Positions 8,540 through 18,843 of a stretch of 64,000 nt of DNA are shown in pieces. Source of the stretch: Tumebacillus lacus. GTDB lineage: Bacteria; Bacillota; Bacilli; Tumebacillales; Tumebacillaceae. Under the pieces are notes generated by a model. It saw only the letters and a list, made by a program, of their open reading frames with translations, was not told where the DNA came from and searched no databases. The first letter of the stretch is position 1. Each line of letters opens with the position of its first letter. Made by a program: the position numbers and the translations under genes. The stretch is taken from the NCBI RefSeq assembly GCF_026410385.1, contig NZ_JAPMLT010000011.1:62001-126000 (forward strand). Direction: 5' to 3'.

Positions 8540-8680
8540 ATGTGCTTATCCGTGGCGTATATGAACATAGGCTATCCATACGGAGTCTATTCAATGGCAA
8601 CGGGTGACTTCTACAACAACGATTCCTCATCTGCAGAGGAGTGTTTTCAGCGATACAATCAACGAGAAAGAGTCGGGTGA
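8540..8680 (+). CDS. Possible small protein before the chemoreceptor, 46 aa
   Basis: ATG 8540 follows GAAGGAAGAAGGCG, and the frame ends at TGA 8678-8680, giving a GTGA overlap with the GTG 8677 start chosen for the next gene. The same overlap style occurs elsewhere in this window. The product is Tyr/Ser-rich ([18 protein letters not shown] within) with no recognised family. It may be only a leader or chance frame. Confidence 0.3.
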   Translation: MCLSVAYMNIGYPYGVYSMATGDFYNNDSSSAEECFQRYNQRERVG

Positions 8681-9546
8681 TTTTTTTGACGCATCTTATC
8701 GGACAGGCGATGGAGCAGGCTGTTCTGGCATCGATTCAGAGCCATTTGTCTTTGATCTTGTTTAATACGCAAGGAACCGTCACGTGGGTCAATGAGAATT
8801 TTGCTCGGGCAATGGGCTATGAGACTCATGAAATCATCGGGCAACACCATCGGATTTTTTGTCTGCCGGAATTTACGTCGAGCAAAAGATACGAGGAGTT
8901 CTGGATGGACTTGCGGCAAGGGAAAGCCTTTCAGGACAAGATCCACCGCGTCGCCAAGGACGGAACTTCCATGATCTTGGAAGCCACCTACATGCCTGTT
9001 CGGGTAGAGGATCGTGTAGAGGCCATTGTGAAAGTGGCGACCGACATCACCGAACGGGAATCGCTGCTGCAATCGAGCACATCTGAATTGATGGCGATGG
9101 TGGAAGAGATGACGGCTCACACGGATGAAGTGCTGAAATCGACGGAGCGAATTGTGGATCAAATGAAGGAACTAAACCGGGAGTCCGAGTCGGTCAAACA
9201 GTACGTGTCGAGTATTGAATCGATGCTGTCCTTTGTGCAAAGTATCGCCTCCCAATCGCAACTGCTCGGTCTGAACGCAGCCATTGAAGCGGCACGAGCG
9301 GGCGAACAAGGAAAAGGGTTTGCGGTGGTGGCCAACGAGGTCCGCAAGATGGCCGACTCCAGCCACAAGTCGGCCGAGGAGATCACGCAGCAGTTGGCAG
9401 CGATCACCAAGTCGGTCGCGATCATCACGGAGAGGATCGTCGAAGTGACAGGACAAGTGACGACCAACTTCTCGGCTGTGAATGATTTGAAGGAAGCGTA
9501 CGATCATATCGCGGGAACGACAGAGAAACTGGCGACCAGCATCTAA
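8677..9546 (+). CDS. Soluble PAS-domain methyl-accepting chemotaxis protein, 289 aa
   Basis: An N-terminal PAS domain (about residues 15-125, with [16 protein letters not shown] and the closing VATDITERE) is followed by a short MCP signalling domain with the conserved hairpin tip [20 protein letters not shown]. There is no transmembrane segment, so it should be a cytoplasmic sensor whose PAS may hold a cofactor such as haem or flavin. Very short for an MCP. The start is uncertain: GTG 8641 (ribosome site too close), GTG 8677 or ATG 8710 are all in frame. Confidence 0.85.
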   Translation: MIFLTHLIGQAMEQAVLASIQSHLSLILFNTQGTVTWVNENFARAMGYETHEIIGQHHRIFCLPEFTSSKRYEEFWMDLRQGKAFQDKIHRVAKDGTSMILEATYMPVRVEDRVEAIVKVATDITERESLLQSSTSELMAMVEEMTAHTDEVLKSTERIVDQMKELNRESESVKQYVSSIESMLSFVQSIASQSQLLGLNAAIEAARAGEQGKGFAVVANEVRKMADSSHKSAEEITQQLAAITKSVAIITERIVEVTGQVTTNFSAVNDLKEAYDHIAGTTEKLATSI

Positions 9547-9554
9547 CGGGAACG

Positions 9555-9591
9555 CACCCGATGAATCCTTCTGATTCGTCGGGTGTTTTTT
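9555..9591 (+). terminator. Rho-independent terminator, copy 3 of a recurring stem
   Basis: CACCCGATGAATC pairs with GATTCGTCGGGTG around CTTCT, then TTTTTT. Arms identical to the copy at 1570-1606. Confidence 0.88.
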
Positions 9592-9642
9592 CGTTGCTAT
9601 TTAGGAAACAATACCCCTGTCACACAACAGGAGGTGAATCCC

Positions 9643-10050
9643 GTGTTTCAACAACTGTCTCAACTGGCATCTCAAGCGGTTGCGCAACTCAACCCGAACT
9701 CGCCGCAGAATCAATTGCCGGAAAACAGTTTCACCGTCCACGAGATCATGGAGATCCATGAAATGCAAAACTTCAAAACGATCTGTCTCAACCGATCCAA
9801 ACTGGTGCAAGGCATGGTCAAGGACCCGGACTTGAAAGCGATGCTCGAAATGGATGTCCAAGCTTCGATCCAAGCGCTCCAAGACTTGAACTGGATCTTG
9901 ACGCAGATCGTGCCGCAAGCGCAGGAACTGTTGCAATCCACCAACCCGTTGGCAGCATGGGCGATGAAATACCCGCAGGAAGGCCGGCAGATGGCGCAGC
10001 AACAACCGCCTTCCGCCCAAGAATCGCAACCGATCAAAACGCACCACTAA
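9643..10050 (+). CDS. CotF-like spore coat family protein, 135 aa
   Basis: The start is GTG 9643, seven bases after a perfect GGAGGTGA. The middle (FTVHEIMEIHEMQNFKTICL to about residue 95) is helical and resembles the small YraG-like coat proteins encoded beside CotF-domain genes; the C-terminus is Gln/Pro-rich. It is first in a three-gene set with another CotF-type gene 18 bases on and an alcohol dehydrogenase. B. subtilis has a comparable yraD-yraE-adhB-yraF-yraG cluster. The coat role is inferred. Confidence 0.72.
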   Translation: MFQQLSQLASQAVAQLNPNSPQNQLPENSFTVHEIMEIHEMQNFKTICLNRSKLVQGMVKDPDLKAMLEMDVQASIQALQDLNWILTQIVPQAQELLQSTNPLAAWAMKYPQEGRQMAQQQPPSAQESQPIKTHH

Positions 10051-10068
10051 ACAGGAGGTGACATCGCT

Positions 10069-10431
10069 ATGGATACGCTGAAAACGGATGATCTTGCCCA
10101 CCTCGCCGGTCTGGATCAGCTGGTCGATCCGGGGATCGCGATGGACCTGCTGCTCGCGACCAAAACGGCGATCCGCAACGGAGCCATCGCCTTGTCGGAG
10201 AGCATCACGCCTCAGGTTCGCGGGGTGATACATAAACACCTGGAATTGTCCATCCTCTTTCATGGACAGTTGACAGCTCTGATGATCAGCAAAGGCTGGT
10301 TCCACCCTTATCATGTGACCGAGCAATTCACGATGGATACGATCATGGGGCAGATGGCGATCAAGGTCGGTCAGATGCCGTTGTATCCGGATGAGCCAAC
10401 CCCGGCAGCGACCCGTCTCGAGTCCCAATAA
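10069..10431 (+). CDS. CotF-domain spore coat protein, 120 aa
   Basis: The Coat F domain spans about residues 20-105, with LLLATKTAIRNGAIALSES, TPQVRGVIHKHLE and the C-terminal MISKGWFHPYH signature. AGGAGGTGA lies upstream of ATG 10069. It should act in or on the spore coat. It is 18 bases after its partner and 12 bases before the dehydrogenase, clearly co-transcribed. Confidence 0.88.
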   Translation: MDTLKTDDLAHLAGLDQLVDPGIAMDLLLATKTAIRNGAIALSESITPQVRGVIHKHLELSILFHGQLTALMISKGWFHPYHVTEQFTMDTIMGQMAIKVGQMPLYPDEPTPAATRLESQ

Positions 10432-10443
10432 GGAGGAGCCCCC

Positions 10444-11583
10444 ATGAAGGCCGTAACCTATCAAGGCATCAAGGATGTCCAGGTCAAAGAGGTGCACGAC
10501 CCGAAGATTGAAAAAGCGGACGATCTGATCATCAAAGTCACCACATCGGCGATCTGCGGATCGGACCTGCACTTGATCCATGGACTGGTGCCGAATTTCC
10601 CGAAAGACTTTATCATCGGGCACGAACCGATGGGCATCGTCGAAGAAGTCGGCCCTGAAGTCACGAAACTCAAAAAAGGGGATCGGGTGATCATCCCGTT
10701 CAACGTCGCGTGCGGGGATTGCTACTATTGCAACAACCATCTGGAAAGCCAATGTGACAATTCCAACCCGCATGGCGATATGGGGGGCTATTTCGGTTAT
10801 GCCGAAACGGCAGGCGGCTATGCGGGCGGGCAGGCGGAATATCTGCGCGTGCCCTACGGCAATTTCACCCCGTTTAAAGTGCCGGACGACTGTGAGATGG
10901 AGGACGAAGAGATCTGTTTGCTCGCCGATGCGGCCTCGACCGCGTACTGGACGGTCGACAACGCCGGGGTGCGCGACGGGGATACGGTGATCGTGCTCGG
11001 TTGCGGGCCGGTCGGACTGCTCGCACAGAAATTCGCGTGGATCAAAGGTGCCAAGCGGGTGATCGCCGTCGACTACATCGACTATCGCCTGCAACACGCC
11101 AAACGCACCAACAACGTGGAGATCGTCAACATCGAGTCGGACGCCAACATCGGCAACCATTTGAAAGAGATGACCCAAGGCGGTGCGGATGTCGTGCTCG
11201 ACTGCGTGGGCATGGACGGTAAATTTTCGCCGTTCGAATTGGTACAGACGGCGATGAAGATGCAAGGTGGCTCGATGGGGGCGCTGACCATCGCCACTCA
11301 ATGCGTGCGCAAAGGCGGCATGATCCAGGTCACCGGCGCGTACGGCGCGAGATACAACGCGTTCCCGCTCGGCGACATCTTCCAGCGAAACATCAATCTG
11401 CGCACCGGGCAGGCACCGGTCATCCACTACATGCCCTATCTGTATGACCTGATCAAACAAGGCAAAGTCAACGTGAGCGATGTGATCACGCATCGCCTCC
11501 CGCTGTCGGAAGCCAAGCGCGGGTACGAGATCTTCGACTCGAAAGACGACGGCTGTATCAAAGTCCTGCTCAAGCCGCATTAA
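10444..11583 (+). CDS. Zinc-dependent alcohol dehydrogenase (AdhB/formaldehyde dehydrogenase-like), 379 aa
   Basis: Medium-chain NAD(P)-dependent dehydrogenase. The catalytic-zinc motif is CGSDLHLIHG and GHEPMGIVEEVG; the structural zinc site is CGDCYYCNNHLESQCD; the Rossmann motif is VLGCGPVGLLAQ. The long insert with DMGGYFGYAETAGGYAGGQA is typical of glutathione-independent formaldehyde dehydrogenase-like AdhB proteins. AAGGAGGAGC precedes ATG 10444. Its place behind two CotF-type genes suggests a sporulation-linked role; substrate unknown. Confidence 0.88.
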   Translation: MKAVTYQGIKDVQVKEVHDPKIEKADDLIIKVTTSAICGSDLHLIHGLVPNFPKDFIIGHEPMGIVEEVGPEVTKLKKGDRVIIPFNVACGDCYYCNNHLESQCDNSNPHGDMGGYFGYAETAGGYAGGQAEYLRVPYGNFTPFKVPDDCEMEDEEICLLADAASTAYWTVDNAGVRDGDTVIVLGCGPVGLLAQKFAWIKGAKRVIAVDYIDYRLQHAKRTNNVEIVNIESDANIGNHLKEMTQGGADVVLDCVGMDGKFSPFELVQTAMKMQGGSMGALTIATQCVRKGGMIQVTGAYGARYNAFPLGDIFQRNINLRTGQAPVIHYMPYLYDLIKQGKVNVSDVITHRLPLSEAKRGYEIFDSKDDGCIKVLLKPH

Positions 11584-11594
11584 GGGCACGAAAG

Positions 11595-11638
11595 AAGCAC
11601 TGCTCCGACCGAACTCAGGGTCACGCAGTGCTTTTTTT
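11595..11638 (+). terminator. Rho-independent terminator
   Basis: AAGCACTGC and GCAGTGCTT enclose a large loop and are followed by a run of T. Ends the coat/dehydrogenase operon. Confidence 0.8.
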
Positions 11639-11797
11639 GTACGAGTCAATAGGTTGACGGTCAAGTGTGAAAGGAGGACCCGCTCTATATGAGCGTTCAC
11701 AGGAGCAGGCTTTTTTTTATTTGTTTACGCCTCACTCATAATGCATCGATTCTTGACAAAAGATAAGGCATCGAAAAGAGTCGAGGGGGACAATCGG

Positions 11798-12274
11798 ATG
11801 GGAGTCGTCAGTATCCTTGCGATCATGTTACTCTTGCTGGTTGCATTCGCAGTTGTGCGACATCACCTGCATCCGCAGGAGGTCGTGACGGTGTGGTTTG
11901 CGTGCGCGGCTGTTTTGGCTACGGCGTTTGATGCATGTACACCGAGAAACAGCAATTATTTTAAGTTGTCGGACGAACCGCACCTCTTTCTGGTCGAGAG
12001 GATCCTCGAGGTGGTGATGATTCCGGTCTTGTTGCTTTTGTATCTGAATCTGATGCTTTGGATTCAATCCCGGACGGGCAAAGTCGCCGCCACTGTCGGG
12101 TGTTATGCGCTGTTGCTCGGATTGGAAGCGCTCGGTGCAGCGAGCCAAGCCTTTTGCTATGTGCAATATCAACGTTGGTGGTCGTTGATCCTGTGGGCGG
12201 TTGTGATGTTGATGGCCACGGCGATTCAGAAAGGGATTCGTGGACTTCTGCGCAGAGAAGGGGTAACCATATGA
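11798..12274 (+). CDS. Integral membrane protein, possibly CBO0543-like, 158 aa
   Basis: About five hydrophobic helices. ATG 11798 is preceded by GAGGGGG; the frame extends upstream to ATG 11741 without a site. The last codons overlap the next gene by ATGA. Size, topology and pairing with a recognisable CBO0543-family gene suggest a diverged relative of that family; no function is known. Confidence 0.7.
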   Translation: MGVVSILAIMLLLLVAFAVVRHHLHPQEVVTVWFACAAVLATAFDACTPRNSNYFKLSDEPHLFLVERILEVVMIPVLLLLYLNLMLWIQSRTGKVAATVGCYALLLGLEALGAASQAFCYVQYQRWWSLILWAVVMLMATAIQKGIRGLLRREGVTI

Positions 12275-12768
12275 TCTTTCTGCCGGAGCGGTTCGACCTC
12301 AACGAGTGGACCGTGATCGCTTTTTTTCTTCTCACGCTGATCATCGCACTGCGACTGCCGCCACGGTTTCCCCTCTCGATCATCGTGACGATGGCGGTGT
12401 TCAGCGCAGCGACGGCGCGTATCTTTGATCATGCGTTGGCTGGACCTGTCGTCAAGGATTTGTATGACATCATGGATCTCAACAAAATCGAATGGTTTGA
12501 CCTGCTCACGTACCTGATGTTTGCACCGCCTGGGTACCTGTTTCTCTACGCGTACGAGAAGTGGCAACCGAAGGGGTTGCAGATCGTCGCCTTTCTGCTG
12601 GCAACTGCCCTATTGGCGACCGGGATCGAGTGGTTGCTTCACCTGGGGCGAGTGTTTACCCATAAGACGTGGAAACTCGAGTACTCCTTTTTGGTGTATC
12701 TTTTTGTGCAACCGTTGACGTTGCGGTTGTTTGTCTATCTGAAGAGATATCAATGGAAAGAAGACTAA
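12271..12768 (+). CDS. CBO0543-family integral membrane protein, 165 aa
   Basis: It opens with LPERFDLNEWTVIAFFLL and contains FDLLTYLMFAPPGYLFLYAYEKW and FTHKTWKLEYSFLVYL (each shortened here by me to the conserved core RFDLNEW, DLLTYLM, KTWKLEYS), the pattern of CBO0543-type proteins common in spore formers. Five TM helices. Coupled to the preceding gene by ATGA overlap. Biochemical role unknown. Confidence 0.8.
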   Translation: MIFLPERFDLNEWTVIAFFLLTLIIALRLPPRFPLSIIVTMAVFSAATARIFDHALAGPVVKDLYDIMDLNKIEWFDLLTYLMFAPPGYLFLYAYEKWQPKGLQIVAFLLATALLATGIEWLLHLGRVFTHKTWKLEYSFLVYLFVQPLTLRLFVYLKRYQWKED

Positions 12769-12796
12769 AAAGCCCCTCTCACTGGAGAACAAGTAG

Positions 12797-12831
12797 TTAA
12801 AACAAAACCACCTGCTCGCAAGGCAGGTGGT
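12797..12831 (-). terminator. Terminator for the minus-strand LVIVD gene
   Basis: ACCACCTGC / GCAGGTGGT stem around TCGCAAG. Read on the minus strand it is followed by TTTTGTTTT; on the plus strand the T-run is weak. Confidence 0.75.
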
Positions 12832-12846
12832 CTTTGCGTATTTTAC

Positions 12847-14220
12847 TTATCGTTTCAGCACCTTCAGGCCGGAGCCCATGTCGGAGCCGAGGATGTAGTT
12901 GTTGTCCACATAGACACCCCAGACCATCGCGGAGCTCGGCACGTAGGAGGCGACTTCGGTCGGGTTGGCGGGGTTGGTGATGTCGACCATGCGGATGCCG
13001 TCGGAGTAGTGCGACAGGTAGAGCGTGTTGCCGTGCACCTTCGGATCATGGACGGTATAGGTGCCGGGGATGCGTTCGCCCGCTTTGATCTGCGTGACGG
13101 AGTTGGCGGTGCGGAAGGTGGAGATCAGTTTGGGACGGCTCTTGTCTTTGATGTCAAAGATGCGGGCATACCCCCAGCCCCGCTCAAAGTTCGGGTCGGA
13201 CGGGTCAGGCGAGAACACTTCACGGGTCTCGATCAGGATGTTGCCGCCGTGAGCCAACGCGGTCGAGTGCGCCGCTCCCTGCACGTTGCGGTCAAAAGAA
13301 GTGCGGCCGATGAACTTCGGATGAGCCGGGTCTTCGATGTTGAGGATGATCGTGCCGAGGTCCCAATAGGAGAGATACGCCAGTTTGCCCGTTTCGTCGG
13401 CGATCACACTGTGCAGGAAAGCCGTGCGGGTCGCGCCGTTTTCGTCGGTGAAGCGGTATTCGCCGTTGTAGTTTGGCGTGCCTGTCTCGCGCGGGTCCCA
13501 GTTGGCCAGTTCGACCGGATGCGCCGGGTCGGTGATGTCGATGATCGAGAAGTCGTGAACGGTGACGCCTTGATCCCGGTACTGGGCCGCTTTGTAGTTG
13601 GTGGTGAGCAGGAGGACGCGGTTGCCCTGCTTGGTGATCGTGAACTCATGCGTACCGGTCGGCAGTTCTTTTGGCGTCTTCCAGAATCCCAGTTGCTTCG
13701 GCTGCGCGGGATCGGACACGTCGTAGAGCACCACGCCGCCCGTTTCGAGGCGGTCGCTGCCTTTGTAAGTGGGGATCTTTTGCACGGAAAAAGCCGCCAG
13801 ATCGCCTTTGAAATACGGGGTGGACACGCTCTCGACTTTGACTTTCTCTTGCCAAGTGCCCGGCAGATCGTTGCCCATCACAGAGATCTCGACCGGATGG
13901 GACGGGTCTTTCAAATCGAAGATGCGCACGCCCTCGTTGGTGCCTTGACCGCGATATGTGCCCACGTATGCATATCCTTTATGAGCGGTGACATCGCCGG
14001 TGATCGCGGGCACGCCTTTGAGCTGCTTCAACGGCACGGCCGCCACTTCAGTCAGCCCTTTAAACTCGTCCTTCCCGCTGATCACGGGCGCACCGCCGAG
14101 CGTTTCCGGTCCGGCTTGGATATGCGCCTTTTGCCCGTCCTCGCACGCCATCGCCGTCGGTGCCCCAGCCAGCGTCAAAACAAGCGCCACAGCCAGTGAG
14201 GCGCGGAATTTTTTGTTCAT
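12847..14220 (-). CDS. Secreted LVIVD-repeat protein, 457 aa
   Basis: A signal peptide (KKFRASLAVALVLTLAGAPT, cleaved near TAMA) is followed by repeated units of the form vfDikDPshPv, for example VRIFDLKDPSHPVE, VVLYDVSDPAQPKQ, FSIIDITDPAHPVE, IILNIEDPAHPKFI, YARIFDIKDKSRPK and RMVDITNPANPTE. These are LVIVD beta-propeller repeats, found in extracellular proteins with no assigned enzyme activity. The start is the ATG at 14220 with GAGGGGGT upstream; the frame runs further to a TTG. Monocistronic. Confidence 0.85.
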   Translation of the reverse strand: MNKKFRASLAVALVLTLAGAPTAMACEDGQKAHIQAGPETLGGAPVISGKDEFKGLTEVAAVPLKQLKGVPAITGDVTAHKGYAYVGTYRGQGTNEGVRIFDLKDPSHPVEISVMGNDLPGTWQEKVKVESVSTPYFKGDLAAFSVQKIPTYKGSDRLETGGVVLYDVSDPAQPKQLGFWKTPKELPTGTHEFTITKQGNRVLLLTTNYKAAQYRDQGVTVHDFSIIDITDPAHPVELANWDPRETGTPNYNGEYRFTDENGATRTAFLHSVIADETGKLAYLSYWDLGTIILNIEDPAHPKFIGRTSFDRNVQGAAHSTALAHGGNILIETREVFSPDPSDPNFERGWGYARIFDIKDKSRPKLISTFRTANSVTQIKAGERIPGTYTVHDPKVHGNTLYLSHYSDGIRMVDITNPANPTEVASYVPSSAMVWGVYVDNNYILGSDMGSGLKVLKR

Positions 14221-14301
14221 GAATGAGTGACCCCCTCTGTTAGTCAACGTTTACACGCGATCCACAGATATGTACGGTCAGAGGCCCGCTTTTAGTACGA
14301 A

Positions 14302-14754
14302 TCAAATCGAATACGTCACCCACGGCCCTTTTTGGGCGCCCATTTTTTCATAAAAGCGTTGGGCGCGGTGGTTGTCGGGTGCGGTTTCCCAGGACATCCA
14401 TGCATAGCCGTGTTCGCGGGTGTAGGACTGGCAGGCGCGGAACAGGCTTTCGGCCGCGCTGGTGCCGCGGGCGGACTCTGTGAGGTAGAGGTCGTTCATT
14501 ACGGTGGATTTGTCGCATACGGTGGTGCTGTAGGTAAAGTACAGAGTGGCAAATCCGAGCAGGTCACCGTTCTGCTCGGCGACAAACTGGATGCCTGCCT
14601 GATGATCGAGCAACGTGCGGATCAGGCCCACGACGCGTGTTTCCGGCGGGCGGGGGCGTTGGTAGAAATCGCAGATGTATTCGTACATCAATTCGCTCAG
14701 GCGAGCGACGTCGCGCTCTTCAGCGGGGCGGATCGTGGCTGTTTGTCGGGTCAT
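14302..14754 (-). CDS. GNAT-family N-acetyltransferase, 150 aa
   Basis: The GNAT fold shows in TIRPAEERDVARLSELMYEY at the N-terminus and, in the second half, VMNDLYLTESARGTSAAESL (motif A, with a diverged acetyl-CoA loop RGTSAAE) and NHRAQRFYEKMGA. AAAGGAGGTCA lies upstream on the minus strand. Acceptor substrate unknown. Confidence 0.85.
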   Translation of the reverse strand: MTRQTATIRPAEERDVARLSELMYEYICDFYQRPRPPETRVVGLIRTLLDHQAGIQFVAEQNGDLLGFATLYFTYSTTVCDKSTVMNDLYLTESARGTSAAESLFRACQSYTREHGYAWMSWETAPDNHRAQRFYEKMGAQKGPWVTYSI

Positions 14755-14806
14755 GGAAAATGACCTCCTTTTGCAGTAGTTAAATGTTGGTAATCTACAT
14801 CATAAC

Positions 14807-14838
14807 AAAAAAGCACCTGCCGGAGCAGATGCTTTTTT
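14807..14838 (-). terminator. Terminator behind the Arg-rich small gene
   Basis: AAAAAGCACCTGC / GCAGATGCTTTTT around CGGA with one mismatch. A- and T-tracts flank it, so it may work on both strands. Confidence 0.7.
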
Positions 14839-14854
14839 GTGTGGACTCAGCGGA

Positions 14855-14980
14855 TTACAGCAGGCCACCGCGACGGCAACGGATGACGAGAGTGCGACCT
14901 CCGATCCGGACCACAACGGTACGACCGCAGCGCACGTTGACGAAGACAACGCGGCGAACTCTGCGACGACGAATGTTCAT
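14855..14980 (-). CDS. Arginine-rich 41-residue protein
   Basis: ATG at 14980 (minus) follows AAGGAGGGG at good spacing, and the frame ends with TAA at 14857-14855. The product begins MNIRRRRVRRVVFVNVRCGR and alternates Arg with Val/Ile; 14 of 41 residues are Arg, plus two Cys. It probably forms a compact beta-like, strongly cationic peptide that could bind nucleic acid, or be a spore or coat component. No family recognised. A terminator follows directly. It is divergent from ppdK. Confidence 0.75.
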   Translation of the reverse strand: MNIRRRRVRRVVFVNVRCGRTVVVRIGGRTLVIRCRRGGLL

Positions 14981-15096
14981 ATGATTCCCCTCCTTCGTTC
15001 GATCAAGTTACTTCATCTTATGGAGGAGAGCCTCTGTCGGAAAGGGACAAAGCACCGAGGGGGAAATCCTATTTTTTGAGACAAGTATGCACAAAA

Positions 15097-15123
15097 ATGT
15101 CACACATTCATATTATGTGACAT
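15097..15123. promoter_or_regulatory. Inverted repeat, candidate operator upstream of ppdK
   Basis: ATGTCACA and TGTGACAT are perfect 8-base arms separated by 11 bases. It sits nine bases upstream of the ppdK -35 box, and between ppdK and the divergent Arg-rich gene. The dyad is a plausible site for a dimeric regulator; no known consensus is assigned. Confidence 0.5.
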
Positions 15124-15132
15124 ACTAATTGC

Positions 15133-15161
15133 TTGTAGATGGCATGATTGTGAGTTATAAT
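15133..15161 (+). promoter_or_regulatory. Sigma-A-type promoter of ppdK
   Basis: TTGTAG (15133-15138), a 17-base spacer and a perfect TATAAT (15156-15161), about 48 bases before the start codon. Confidence 0.6.
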
Positions 15162-15208
15162 TCATTTAGACAGAGGAAAATATTGCTCAGAATGCGGAGG
15201 CGAGAGAT

Positions 15209-17881
<2,673 letters not shown>

Positions 17882-17887
17882 TTTGAT

Positions 17888-17922
17888 AAAAAGAACCTGT
17901 CCTCGAGGGCAGGTTCTTTTTT
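17888..17922 (+). terminator. Rho-independent terminator of ppdK
   Basis: AGAACCTGTCC pairs with GGGCAGGTTCT around TCGA, then six T. Confidence 0.88.
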
Positions 17923-17924
17923 CG

Positions 17925-17933
17925 TGTTATAAT
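17925..17933 (+). promoter_or_regulatory. Extended -10 promoter element
   Basis: TGTTATAAT (TGn plus perfect TATAAT) sits 37 bases before the phosphoesterase start, directly after the ppdK terminator. No good -35 box is needed for this class. Confidence 0.5.
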
Positions 17934-17969
17934 CATAACATTCAATTTTTGCGAACGGAGGGCAGCACC

Positions 17970-18779
17970 ATGCGCCTGTTAACTTTTTCAGACCTGCACG
18001 TCGATCACAACAGCGCCGCTCTGAAGGCCGATCTGATCGACCACATCGCCGCCTACATCCGCGAGACGGCGCCTGACCTCGTCGTCGTCGCCGGCGACAT
18101 GGCCGGCGGCTCGGAGCGATGCATAAGAGCCATCGACGCGATCGAAAGGGCGACCGGCATCCCGCTGGCGTACATACCGGGCAATCACTCCGTCTGGACG
18201 ATCAACAAAGAAACCGACTCCTGGCACGAATACGAACAACTCCGCGCCCACCGCTCCTCGCTGATCGACCGCCCGATCCTGCTGCCTGACGACTGGGTGC
18301 TGATCGGCGATATGGGCTGGTACGACTATTCCTTTGAAACGGAACGCACAAGGGAACAGGTGATCAAAGACCGCAACTTGATGTGGCGGGACAGCGTGCT
18401 CGCCCGGTTCGGGCAGGACGACGACGAACTGTGCGGGCGAATGGTGGACAAGTTTGCCGCCTTGCTCGACCGATACCGGGACAAAAAGATCATCTTCGTC
18501 AACCACTTCATCCCGTATCTCGACTATGCCCCAGTCTCGACGCACAACAAAGTGTGGAACATGATCCGACCGTTCATGGGCTCATCCCGCATCGGCGACC
18601 TGCTCGATGCGTCGCCGCAGGTGCGTCACGTCATCTTTGGCCATGTGCACTATCGCTACGGCACGAGAATGCGCGGCGACCAACAGGTCATCTGCAATCC
18701 GCTCGGATATGTCAAAGAGTGGCGGACCCAAGATCCGATGACTGAGATTAAAAACAGCGCATCTTGGATTGAGATTTGA
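17970..18779 (+). CDS. Calcineurin-like metallophosphoesterase, 269 aa
   Basis: The metal-binding motifs of the superfamily appear in order: SDLHVDHN (D-x-H), VVAGDMAGG (GD), IPGNHSVW (GNH), FVNHF (H) and IFGHVHYRYG (GHxH). It should be a cytoplasmic phosphodiesterase or phosphatase with a dinuclear metal centre; the substrate is unknown. ATG 17970 has CGGAGGG upstream; the frame is open further up but overlaps the ppdK terminator. Confidence 0.9.
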   Translation: MRLLTFSDLHVDHNSAALKADLIDHIAAYIRETAPDLVVVAGDMAGGSERCIRAIDAIERATGIPLAYIPGNHSVWTINKETDSWHEYEQLRAHRSSLIDRPILLPDDWVLIGDMGWYDYSFETERTREQVIKDRNLMWRDSVLARFGQDDDELCGRMVDKFAALLDRYRDKKIIFVNHFIPYLDYAPVSTHNKVWNMIRPFMGSSRIGDLLDASPQVRHVIFGHVHYRYGTRMRGDQQVICNPLGYVKEWRTQDPMTEIKNSASWIEI

Positions 18780-18843
18780 AAGGAAATTGCATGACAATAA
18801 AGAATATATACATTTATAACTGTATAAGGGGGAGCACCTCATA

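Noticed and set aside
9601-11700. Antisense open frame of about 700 codons opposite the CotF genes and the alcohol dehydrogenase
   Set aside because: It is a shadow of GC-rich codon use on the plus strand: its product is Arg/His/Asp-rich without motifs, has no ribosome site, and the plus-strand genes are certain.
11689-11766. A 25-codon frame after AAAGGAGGACC
   Set aside because: The ribosome site is attractive, but the product (MSVHRSRLFFICLRLTHNAS start) has no supporting feature and overlaps a T-tract; probably a leftover or leader.
14784-15079. Plus-strand open frames across the Arg-rich gene and its terminator
   Set aside because: They lack ribosome sites and cross a terminator; the minus-strand gene explains the coding signal.
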